5,980 nucleotides of DNA from contig JASHPC010000128.1 in assembly GCA_030038335.1 (NCBI GenBank), positions 1 through 5,980 on the forward strand. The letters run 5' to 3'. The notes beneath the pieces were generated by a model. That model ran no database searches. It was not told where the DNA came from and worked only from the letters and a program-made list of their open reading frames with translations. This stretch comes from Vulcanimicrobiota bacterium (GTDB lineage: Bacteria > Vulcanimicrobiota > Vulcanimicrobiia > Vulcanimicrobiales > Vulcanimicrobiaceae). The stretch's first letter is position 1. Each line of letters opens with the position of its first letter. A program made the translations under genes and the position numbers. Positions 1-5,342 of this stretch are shown one piece after another.

Positions 1-363
1 GTGCAGCAGCTCTTCGAATCTGATACGGTGCTCGTCGTGAAAGGGCGCGTGCGCGTGCGCGAGCGCGGGATCGTTGCCCCCGGTGAAGAAGCGCCGGTCG
101 ACGTCTCGGTGAGTGCGAACGAGGTCGCGCGGTTCGAAGCCGCGGCAGAGCGCCCCGTGGTGACGGGATGGCACATCGAGGTGACGCAGCGCGATCAGAT
201 CGATCGCCTAGCCGCGCTCATCGACGAGTGGCCCGGCGACGCGCCGGTCACGATCTATGCTCGTGGACGCGCGCAGCGTCTGCCGCGCACGATCGCTGGA
301 GACGTCCGCTTGCGTCCCGAGCTTGAGCGAATCTTCGGCGGCGGAAGCGTTCGAGAAGCATGA
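1..363 (+). CDS. dnaE: DNA polymerase III alpha subunit, C-terminal end (partial)
   Basis: This is the last 120 residues of the replicative DNA polymerase catalytic subunit; the 5' part lies left of the window, and the GTG at position 1 is an internal Val codon rather than a start. What is seen: the phrase TVLVVKGRV (residues 9-17) matches the end of the OB-fold nucleic-acid-binding domain of DnaE ('..lvlvkGrv'). It is followed by a linker and a second small alpha/beta unit. There WHIEV, then LIDEWPGDAPVTIYA (73-87), fits the family pattern 'L..lL..hpGd.pv.l'. The ending ELERIFGGGSVREA (107-120) fits the usual 'L...lG.gsV' terminus. In DnaE proteins this C-terminal part contacts the clamp loader tau subunit and DNA. 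The stop codon overlaps the hisZ start (ATGA at 360-363). Because the polymerase core is missing here, a DnaE paralogue cannot be fully excluded, but the ending is typical of DnaE. Confidence 0.88.
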   Translation: MQQLFESDTVLVVKGRVRVRERGIVAPGEEAPVDVSVSANEVARFEAAAERPVVTGWHIEVTQRDQIDRLAALIDEWPGDAPVTIYARGRAQRLPRTIAGDVRLRPELERIFGGGSVREA

Positions 364-1544
364 GATTGCCATCGGGCGTTCGCGACTGGCTTCCGCAGGA
401 GTTCGCGTTCAAGCGCGACGTCGAGGAGCGCATCCGTGACGTCTTTCGCTCGTGGTCGTACAGCGAGGTGCTCACGCCGACGTTCGAGAGCTACGAGGCG
501 CTCGAACAGGGGCTCGGCGAGGGGCTCATGCAGCAGACGTTTCGCTTTACCGACCCGCAAGGCCAGTCTCTCGCGCTTCGCACGGAGATGACGACGCCGG
601 TCGCGCGCGTCGTTTCTGCGCGCTTGCGTCACGCGACGCTGCCGCTGCGTTTATGTTATCTCGCACCCGCGTTTCGCTACGAGGAGCCGCAACTCGGCCG
701 AATGCGCGAGTTCACGCAGGCGGGAGCGGAGCTCATCGGCGCGAGCGGAACGACCGCCGACGCGGAGTCGCTTTTCATGGCCGTCGAAACGCTTGACGCC
801 GTTGGCCTAAGCGACGCGCGATTCGACGTCAATGACGCCGCGATCGTCGACGGCGTGCTCGCGAGCGTCGGTCTGCGCGGCAGACAGGCGGAAGAGTGTA
901 AGGCATACATCGCCGAGCGCAACGTCGTTCGACTTCGCGAGTTCGGTGCGCATCAGGCGGTCAATCGGGAGCTCTTCGAGATTCTCGTGCGTCTGACGAT
1001 GTCGCGCGGTCGCGAGGACGTGCTGCGCCTAGCGCGACCGATTTGCGCAACCGAGAGATCCCTGACGGCGCTCGATCGGCTCGAAGAGATTCTACGGCGC
1101 GCCGACGCGCTGGGATGGGGTGCGCGCATCAACGTCGACTTCGCGCTGTTGCGCGATCTGCGGTACTATACGGGCTTCGTTTTCGAAGGCTACCTCGACG
1201 ATCTGGGATTCTCGCTCTGCGGCGGAGGGAGATACGATCAACTCTTGCCGCGCTTCGGCTACGACGTGCCGGCGGTCGGCTGGATGGTCGGCGTCGAACG
1301 CATTTTACTCGCCCTCGAGCGGCGACGCGCCGACGAGCGCCCGCGCAATGAGGTCGACGTCCTGGTGAGCGGCTCGGACGTCGTCGCGCAGCGAGAGCGC
1401 TCGCGCGGCCTTCGCGTTCGGGTCGACGTTCGCGACCTCGATCGCGACGCGCTGCTCGAGTACGCGCGAGACAAAGAGATTCCGCGGGTAATCGTTGCAA
1501 CCGGCGACGGTGTCGAAGAACTCACGCTCGAGGAGGACGCGTGA
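360..1544 (+). CDS. hisZ: ATP phosphoribosyltransferase regulatory subunit HisZ
   Basis: This is a 394-residue histidyl-tRNA synthetase paralogue that binds the short HisG and makes the first histidine-pathway enzyme active and histidine-sensitive. What is seen: a class II synthetase fold with RTEMTTPVAR (74-83), a motif 2-like segment FRYEEPQLGRMREFTQAGAE (105-124), LLRDLRYYTGFVFEGY (263-278), CGGGRYDQLLPRFG (287-300) and motif 3-like VGWMVGVERILLAL (306-319). True HisRS normally has ERP and LVRGLDYY at these places; here EEP (108-110) and LRDLRYY (264-270) replace them. Only about 65 residues follow motif 3, so the full anticodon-binding domain of HisRS is missing or reduced to a remnant (331-394). 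The start at ATG 360 gives the usual N-terminus (LPSGVRDWLP) and overlaps the dnaE stop by 4 nt. Immediate linkage to a short hisG settles HisZ over HisRS. Not a functional synthetase, by inference. Confidence 0.95.
   Translation: MRLPSGVRDWLPQEFAFKRDVEERIRDVFRSWSYSEVLTPTFESYEALEQGLGEGLMQQTFRFTDPQGQSLALRTEMTTPVARVVSARLRHATLPLRLCYLAPAFRYEEPQLGRMREFTQAGAELIGASGTTADAESLFMAVETLDAVGLSDARFDVNDAAIVDGVLASVGLRGRQAEECKAYIAERNVVRLREFGAHQAVNRELFEILVRLTMSRGREDVLRLARPICATERSLTALDRLEEILRRADALGWGARINVDFALLRDLRYYTGFVFEGYLDDLGFSLCGGGRYDQLLPRFGYDVPAVGWMVGVERILLALERRRADERPRNEVDVLVSGSDVVAQRERSRGLRVRVDVRDLDRDALLEYARDKEIPRVIVATGDGVEELTLEEDA
1531..1536 (+). promoter_or_regulatory. Shine-Dalgarno site of hisG
   Basis: AGGAGG lies inside the last codons of hisZ, 4 nt before the GTG start of hisG at 1541. 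It is the only full-consensus Shine-Dalgarno motif I see at a junction of this operon. It supports GTG 1541 as the true start and suggests that HisG gets independent ribosome loading besides coupling to HisZ. Confidence 0.7.
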
Positions 1545-2173
1545 GCGCTTCCCAGCTCGTCATCGCACTTCCAAAGGGCGCGCTGTACGACGAGACCGCG
1601 GAGCGTCTGCGGCGCGCGGGCATCGGAGTCCCGGCAGACGTCGGCAGAATGCTCAAGGTCACGGCCGACGACGGAAGGACGCAGCTGCTCGTGCTGCGCT
1701 CGAGCGACGTTCCGGCGTACGTCGAGTTCGGCGCTGCGGACTGCGGCATCGTTGGGAAGGACACACTTTGGGAGACGGATCGCTCGGTGAGCGAGCTCGC
1801 TGACCTGGGTTTCGGCGAGTGTAGGCTCGTCGTGGCAGCACGTCGCAGCGACGGCTACCACGAGGGCGCACGTTACCCGACGTTCCTGCGCGTTGCGACG
1901 AAGTTCACTCGATCGGCGCAGGCGTATTTCGCAGAGCGCGACGTACCGTGTGAGATCATCGCGCTGCACGGGTCGGTCGAGCTCGCGCCGATCGCCGGAA
2001 TCGCCGACGCGATCGTCGACCTCGTCGCGACCGGCAACACGCTCAAAGCCCACGACATGGTCGTCGTCGACGAGATCGCGCGATCGACAGCGCGCTTCGT
2101 CGTGAACCCGGTTCGCTTTCGTGCGAAGTACGAAGCGCTTACCGCGCTGCTCGACCGGCTGACCGGTGCGTAA
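1541..2173 (+). CDS. hisG: ATP phosphoribosyltransferase catalytic subunit, short form
   Basis: HisG condenses ATP with PRPP to give phosphoribosyl-ATP, the committed and feedback-regulated step of histidine synthesis, in the cytoplasm. What is seen: at 210 residues it is the short form, lacking the C-terminal histidine-binding regulatory domain of the ~300-residue long form, so it needs HisZ. Motifs in order are IALPKGAL (8-15), the segment RSSDVPAYVEFGAADCGIVG (53-72) followed by KD (73-74), RVATKF (117-122), and the PRPP-binding loop DAIVDLVATGNTL (156-168) followed by KAH. The start is GTG at 1541, overlapping the hisZ stop as GTGA and preceded by AGGAGG. The 3' end overlaps hisD by 8 nt. 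The hisZ-hisG pair encodes both halves of the hetero-oligomeric enzyme, and tight coupling would favour balanced synthesis. All recognisable family motifs are intact and no frameshift is visible. Confidence 0.97.
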   Translation: MSASQLVIALPKGALYDETAERLRRAGIGVPADVGRMLKVTADDGRTQLLVLRSSDVPAYVEFGAADCGIVGKDTLWETDRSVSELADLGFGECRLVVAARRSDGYHEGARYPTFLRVATKFTRSAQAYFAERDVPCEIIALHGSVELAPIAGIADAIVDLVATGNTLKAHDMVVVDEIARSTARFVVNPVRFRAKYEALTALLDRLTGA

Positions 2174-3464
2174 GCTCGACGTCGTCGAAGCGTCAGACGC
2201 GGCCCTCGCGCCGTTTTTCGCCGCAGGCTGGGATCCGCCGGCCGGCGTTGTCGCCGCAGTCGCGGAGGTCATCAGCCAGGTGCGCACTCGCGGGGACGCG
2301 GCGATCGAAACATACGCGCGTCGTTGGGACGACCCTGCGTTCGACCTGCGCCTCCTGCGCGTGCCGATTCCTATGCTCCAGCACGCGCGATCGCTCGTTC
2401 CTGACGAGATCGTCAATGCGCTCTCGATTGCGAAGGAACGGGTGACGCGCTTCCACGAGCGACAGCGTCGTCCCGATATCGAGTACGAGGAGGCCGATGG
2501 GACGCGGTATGCGTTCGTTTCGCGTCCACTCGACGCCGTCGCGGCGTACGTGCCGGGTGGGTCCGCAGCCCTTCCCTCAACCGCCATCATGACGATCGTG
2601 CCTGCGAAGCTCGCCGGTGTCGCGCGCGTGATCGCGCTCACGCCGCCGCAGCGCGACGGTCGCGTGCATCCGGCGACGCTCTTTGCGTGCGCGCTCTGCG
2701 GAGCGAACGAGTTGTATGCCGTCGGCGGAGCGCAGGCGATCGCCGCTGCAGCGTACGGCACGGAGTCGATCGCTCGCGTCGACAAGATCGTCGGTCCGGG
2801 CAACGTTTGGGTGACGGAGGCAAAGCGACAAGTCGCTGGCGTTTGCGGGATCGACGGCCTCGCCGGACCTTCGGAAGTGCTCGTCGTCGCCGACGACTCG
2901 GCGCGCGCAGACGCCGTTGCGGGAGAGCTGCTCGCGCAGGCCGAGCACGATCCGCAAGCGCGCGTTGCCGCGCTCTCTGAATCGCGCGCGCTTTTGGAAA
3001 AAGTCGCCGCAGTGCTCGCCGACGCGAATGCGGCTGCAATCTCGCGCGGAGCGATCGTTGCGGCCGTCATCGACGAACGCTGCAGGCTCATTCACGCAGG
3101 GTCGCACGCGCAGCTCCACGAGACGATCGATCGCTTCGCTCCCGAGCATCTCGCGCTGCACGTGCGCGACGCAGGAGCAATTCTCGAGCGCGTGCGTCGT
3201 GCGGGCGCAGTTTTCGTAGGCGACGCGACGCCGGTTGCGTGCGGGGATTATCTCGCGGGTACGAACCACGTTCTGCCGACCTCCGGAAGCGCGCGCTTTG
3301 CTTCAGGACTCTCGCTTTCTGATTTCGTAAGGACCTTCTCGATCGTGGAGAACTCAACCGAACGCATGCGTGGCGACGCTCCGGCGATCGCGACGCTCGC
3401 GGAGTTCGAAGGACTGGGGCAGCATGCACGCAGCGCGCGCGCCGCGGCGCATCGCGCCCGATGA
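2166..3464 (+). CDS. hisD: histidinol dehydrogenase
   Basis: This zinc enzyme oxidises L-histidinol to L-histidinal and then to L-histidine with two NAD+, the last two steps of histidine synthesis. What is seen: 432 residues, the normal family length. Landmarks are AYVPGGSAALPS (127-138), GGAQAIAAAAYGTESIARVD (187-206) followed by KIVGPGNVWV (207-216), and GIDGLAGPSEVLVVAD (228-243). By comparison with the E. coli enzyme, the zinc ligands map to Gln258 and His261 (LAQAEHD), Asp361 (CGDYLAGTNHVLPT) and His420 (GLGQHA). The catalytic Glu-His pair maps to Glu327-His328 (FAPEHLAL). All key residues are present, so the enzyme should be active. The start is GTG 2166, which overlaps hisG by 8 nt; no Shine-Dalgarno is evident just upstream, so translation probably depends on ribosomes finishing hisG. 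The 3' end overlaps the HAD gene as ATGA. The C-terminal ~12 residues are Ala/Arg rich. Confidence 0.97.
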   Translation: MRKLDVVEASDAALAPFFAAGWDPPAGVVAAVAEVISQVRTRGDAAIETYARRWDDPAFDLRLLRVPIPMLQHARSLVPDEIVNALSIAKERVTRFHERQRRPDIEYEEADGTRYAFVSRPLDAVAAYVPGGSAALPSTAIMTIVPAKLAGVARVIALTPPQRDGRVHPATLFACALCGANELYAVGGAQAIAAAAYGTESIARVDKIVGPGNVWVTEAKRQVAGVCGIDGLAGPSEVLVVADDSARADAVAGELLAQAEHDPQARVAALSESRALLEKVAAVLADANAAAISRGAIVAAVIDERCRLIHAGSHAQLHETIDRFAPEHLALHVRDAGAILERVRRAGAVFVGDATPVACGDYLAGTNHVLPTSGSARFASGLSLSDFVRTFSIVENSTERMRGDAPAIATLAEFEGLGQHARSARAAAHRAR

Positions 3465-4255
3465 TACGGCTCGTTGCCCTCGATCTCGACGGAACGCTCG
3501 TCGCGCGCGACCTCGTCTTGCGCCCGCGCGTTCGCTCTGAGATCGCGCGGATTCGCGCTGCCGGAATCGCAGGATGTCTCGTGACTGGGCGCATGTACCA
3601 GGCGTCGCTGCCGTTTGCAAGAGCCCTCGAACTCGATGCCCCACTCATCTGTTACCAGGGAGCCGCCATCGTCGACCCGCAGAGCGACGACGTCGTCTTC
3701 GATCTGCCGCTTGCCAACGCAGTTGCGCTGGAGACGGTGGAGATCGCACGGTCAGACGGCATGCACGTGCAGCTCTATCGTAACGACAAGTACTACTGCG
3801 AAGAGCACAACCGGTTTGCGGCGCTTTACGCACGGCTTTCACGCGTCGAGCCCATCATCGTGCCTTCCCTGCGCGAGGCGTTCGCGACGAGCGATGCGAC
3901 GAAGGCCGTGATCGTCGCGGATGCCGGCGTTGCCGAGTCGTACGAAACCGTGCTGCAACAGCGCCTGGGCGATCGCGCGTACGTGACGCGGAGTTATCCG
4001 GAGTTCATCGAGGTACTGAATCCGAACGTCGACAAGGGCCGTGCGCTCGAGTTCGTCGCGTCGCGCCTTGGGATTTCCCTTGAAGACGTGCTCGCGATCG
4101 GCGACTCGTGGAATGACGAGCCGCTGCTGCGCGTCGCGGGAGTCGGCGTCGCGATGGGAAGCGCGCCCGACGAAGTCAAGGCACTGGCGGACGCGGTCGT
4201 TGCCGACGTCGAGCATGACGGGGTGGCGGACGCGCTAAGGCGATATATTCCATGA
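3461..4255 (+). CDS. Cof-type HAD-superfamily (HAD-IIB) phosphatase
   Basis: This is a 264-residue haloacid-dehalogenase-family phosphohydrolase, probably cytoplasmic and Mg2+-dependent. What is seen: motif I is DLDGTL (8-13), with nucleophile Asp8 and acid/base Asp10. Motif II is LVTGR (40-44, Thr42), motif III is Lys192 in NPNVDKGRAL, and motif IV is AIGDSWNDEPLL (212-223, Asp215 and Asp219). The tail GVAMGSAPDEVKALAD (229-244) is typical of the Cof family. Residues from about 80 to 185 lie between motifs II and III and form the C2B cap that sets substrate choice in this subfamily. Family members act on sugar phosphates, pyridoxal phosphate or FMN, so the substrate cannot be read off. Its place right after hisD, overlapping by 4 nt, makes histidinol phosphate a candidate substrate. 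The known HisB-N phosphatase is a different, capless HAD type, so this is inference only. No Shine-Dalgarno is evident. Confidence 0.9.
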   Translation: MIRLVALDLDGTLVARDLVLRPRVRSEIARIRAAGIAGCLVTGRMYQASLPFARALELDAPLICYQGAAIVDPQSDDVVFDLPLANAVALETVEIARSDGMHVQLYRNDKYYCEEHNRFAALYARLSRVEPIIVPSLREAFATSDATKAVIVADAGVAESYETVLQQRLGDRAYVTRSYPEFIEVLNPNVDKGRALEFVASRLGISLEDVLAIGDSWNDEPLLRVAGVGVAMGSAPDEVKALADAVVADVEHDGVADALRRYIP

Positions 4256-5052
4256 CGGTGCGTCGCAGCCGGTCGCGCAGTTCGCGCCTTCGCCCGTTCT
4301 GGTTCGTCGGAAGCGCCGCGTTCGCACTCGCGATCGCATTGGGATACTTTGCAGTGACGTGGTCCGGCTTCGATGCCAAACACGTTCGCGTCGTCGGGAA
4401 TCGCGTCGTTCCGTCGGCGCTCATTCTCGCCCGCGCTCGCGTCGATCGCCACGAGAACATGTGGCTGCAGAACACTGCAGCGATGGCAAAGCGCGTCGAT
4501 GCCATCCCTTACGTATTGCGGACGACGGTCCACCGCTTGCCGCCCAGCACGGTGACGATCGCCGTGACGGAGCGACAGCCTTTCGCGATCGTTCGAAGCG
4601 GCAACGAGAATGCACTCGTCGACGTACACCTGCGCGTGCTGGAGGATGATCCGACGAATGTGAGTCTCTCGACGATCGTCGTGTCTCCGGCAACCGCGCT
4701 CGTTCCTGGGCGGTTTCTCACGCAGCCCGGCATCGTCGCGATGCGGGAAGCCCTCGTCTCGCTACGCGCGCACGACGTAAACGTCCAGGTCCTGGAAGAC
4801 AACACGGACGGCGTCACCGCAACGCTCGCGGGCGGCGTTCAGGTGCTCTTAGGAGACGAGTCGAGCATCGGTACCGCCGCTCCGCTCGTCGAGCCAATCC
4901 TTACGCGCTTCGCGCTTCTCGGGCGTTTCGTGCAGACGCTCGACCTGCGTTCACCGACGACGCCGGTCGTGACCGAGCGTCACGGAACGAGAAAGGCTAG
5001 GGCGTCGAAGCGGGCGCGGGCGGCGAAGCGGAACGCGGCCCGAAATCCTTAA
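4252..5052 (+). CDS. ftsQ: FtsQ/DivIB-like cell division protein
   Basis: This is a bitopic inner-membrane protein of the divisome; FtsQ/DivIB links early and late division proteins through FtsB and FtsL. What is seen: 266 residues with an Arg-rich cytoplasmic N-terminus (1-14) and one transmembrane helix at about 15-36 (PFWFVGSAAFALAIALGYFA). A POTRA domain follows at about 43-113, including HVRVVGNRVVPSALI (44-58), IPYVLRTTVHRLPPSTVTIA (85-104) and VTERQPFAIV (105-114). The beta-rich FtsQ domain then ends with LDLRSPTTPVV (230-240). Residues 242-266 are a strongly basic Arg/Lys/Ala tail. The start is ATG 4252, overlapping the HAD stop as ATGA; AAGG at 4237-4240 lies a little far for a good Shine-Dalgarno. 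No murB, ddl, ftsA or ftsZ adjoins it, unlike the classical dcw cluster. The last 18 codons overlap the convergent small exported-protein gene. The POTRA plus single-TM layout could also fit another POTRA protein, but FtsQ is clearly the best match. Confidence 0.87.
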   Translation: MTVRRSRSRSSRLRPFWFVGSAAFALAIALGYFAVTWSGFDAKHVRVVGNRVVPSALILARARVDRHENMWLQNTAAMAKRVDAIPYVLRTTVHRLPPSTVTIAVTERQPFAIVRSGNENALVDVHLRVLEDDPTNVSLSTIVVSPATALVPGRFLTQPGIVAMREALVSLRAHDVNVQVLEDNTDGVTATLAGGVQVLLGDESSIGTAAPLVEPILTRFALLGRFVQTLDLRSPTTPVVTERHGTRKARASKRARAAKRNAARNP

Positions 5053-5338
5053 AGACAAGCACGGTTCCCTTAGAGGTCGAGAGCATCACCGTGTCGCCGG
5101 CATGGATGCTCGCGAACGTCATGTTCGGACGGCCAGCCGTCAACACGGCGCGTTCGCCATTTGAAAACGTAACGAAGATGTGCGTCGCGTCTTGGACCTG
5201 ATTCACGACCACGCTGTAGGTTGTGTCGGGAAGCTGCGTGGCTGCATTAATGGTACGGCCGGCAGTTGCGGTCTGCGCGGCCGACGCCCCGGCGGTAAGA
5301 GCGAGCACTCCGAGAACGGCAAGAGCAACGGTTTTCAT
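4997..5338 (-). CDS. small exported protein of unknown function
   Basis: I do not recognise a family. From the ATG at 5338 it is 113 residues. It has a clean Sec signal peptide: MKT, a hydrophobic core VALAVLGVLALTAGA, then ASA-A with likely cleavage after residue 20. The mature part (about 30-98) alternates short hydrophobic and polar stretches (TYSVVVNQVQ, HIFVTFSNGERAVLT, GDTVMLSTSKGTVLVFKDFG), which suggests a small all-beta fold. A Pro/Ala/Ser tail ends it (101-113). There is no Cys, so it is not a lipoprotein and has no disulphide. It begins 4 nt after the MCP stop and is probably co-transcribed with it. A TTG at 5359 would add seven residues (MRYHRES); that start has a fair Shine-Dalgarno (GAAGGGG, 5364-5370, 4 nt away), whereas the ATG has none obvious, so the longer form is possible. 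Its 3' end overlaps ftsQ tail-to-tail by 56 nt. Confidence 0.72.
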   Translation of the reverse strand: MKTVALAVLGVLALTAGASAAQTATAGRTINAATQLPDTTYSVVVNQVQDATHIFVTFSNGERAVLTAGRPNMTFASIHAGDTVMLSTSKGTVLVFKDFGPRSASPPAPASTP

Positions 5339-5342
5339 AGAC

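Noticed and set aside
45..68. GCGCGT/GCGCGA tandem-like repeat near the left edge
   Set aside because: It encodes the VRVRVRERG part of the DnaE C-terminus and is explained by Arg/Val codons in high-GC DNA.
360..1544. Reading this gene as histidyl-tRNA synthetase (hisS)
   Set aside because: Altered signature residues, missing full anticodon-binding domain and direct linkage to a short hisG all favour HisZ.
1259..3091. A 610-codon open frame on the minus strand across hisZ, hisG and hisD
   Set aside because: It lies antisense to three genes with intact family motifs. Its composition (Ser/Arg/Ala/Thr runs) is that of a shadow frame in high-GC DNA, and no domain is recognisable.
2577..3269. 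A 230-codon minus-strand open frame within hisD
   Set aside because: Arg-rich shadow of hisD in the opposite strand, with no recognisable motif or ribosome site.
3088..3648. A 186-codon minus-strand open frame spanning the hisD/HAD junction
   Set aside because: Arg/Ser/Ala-rich shadow frame antisense to well-supported genes.
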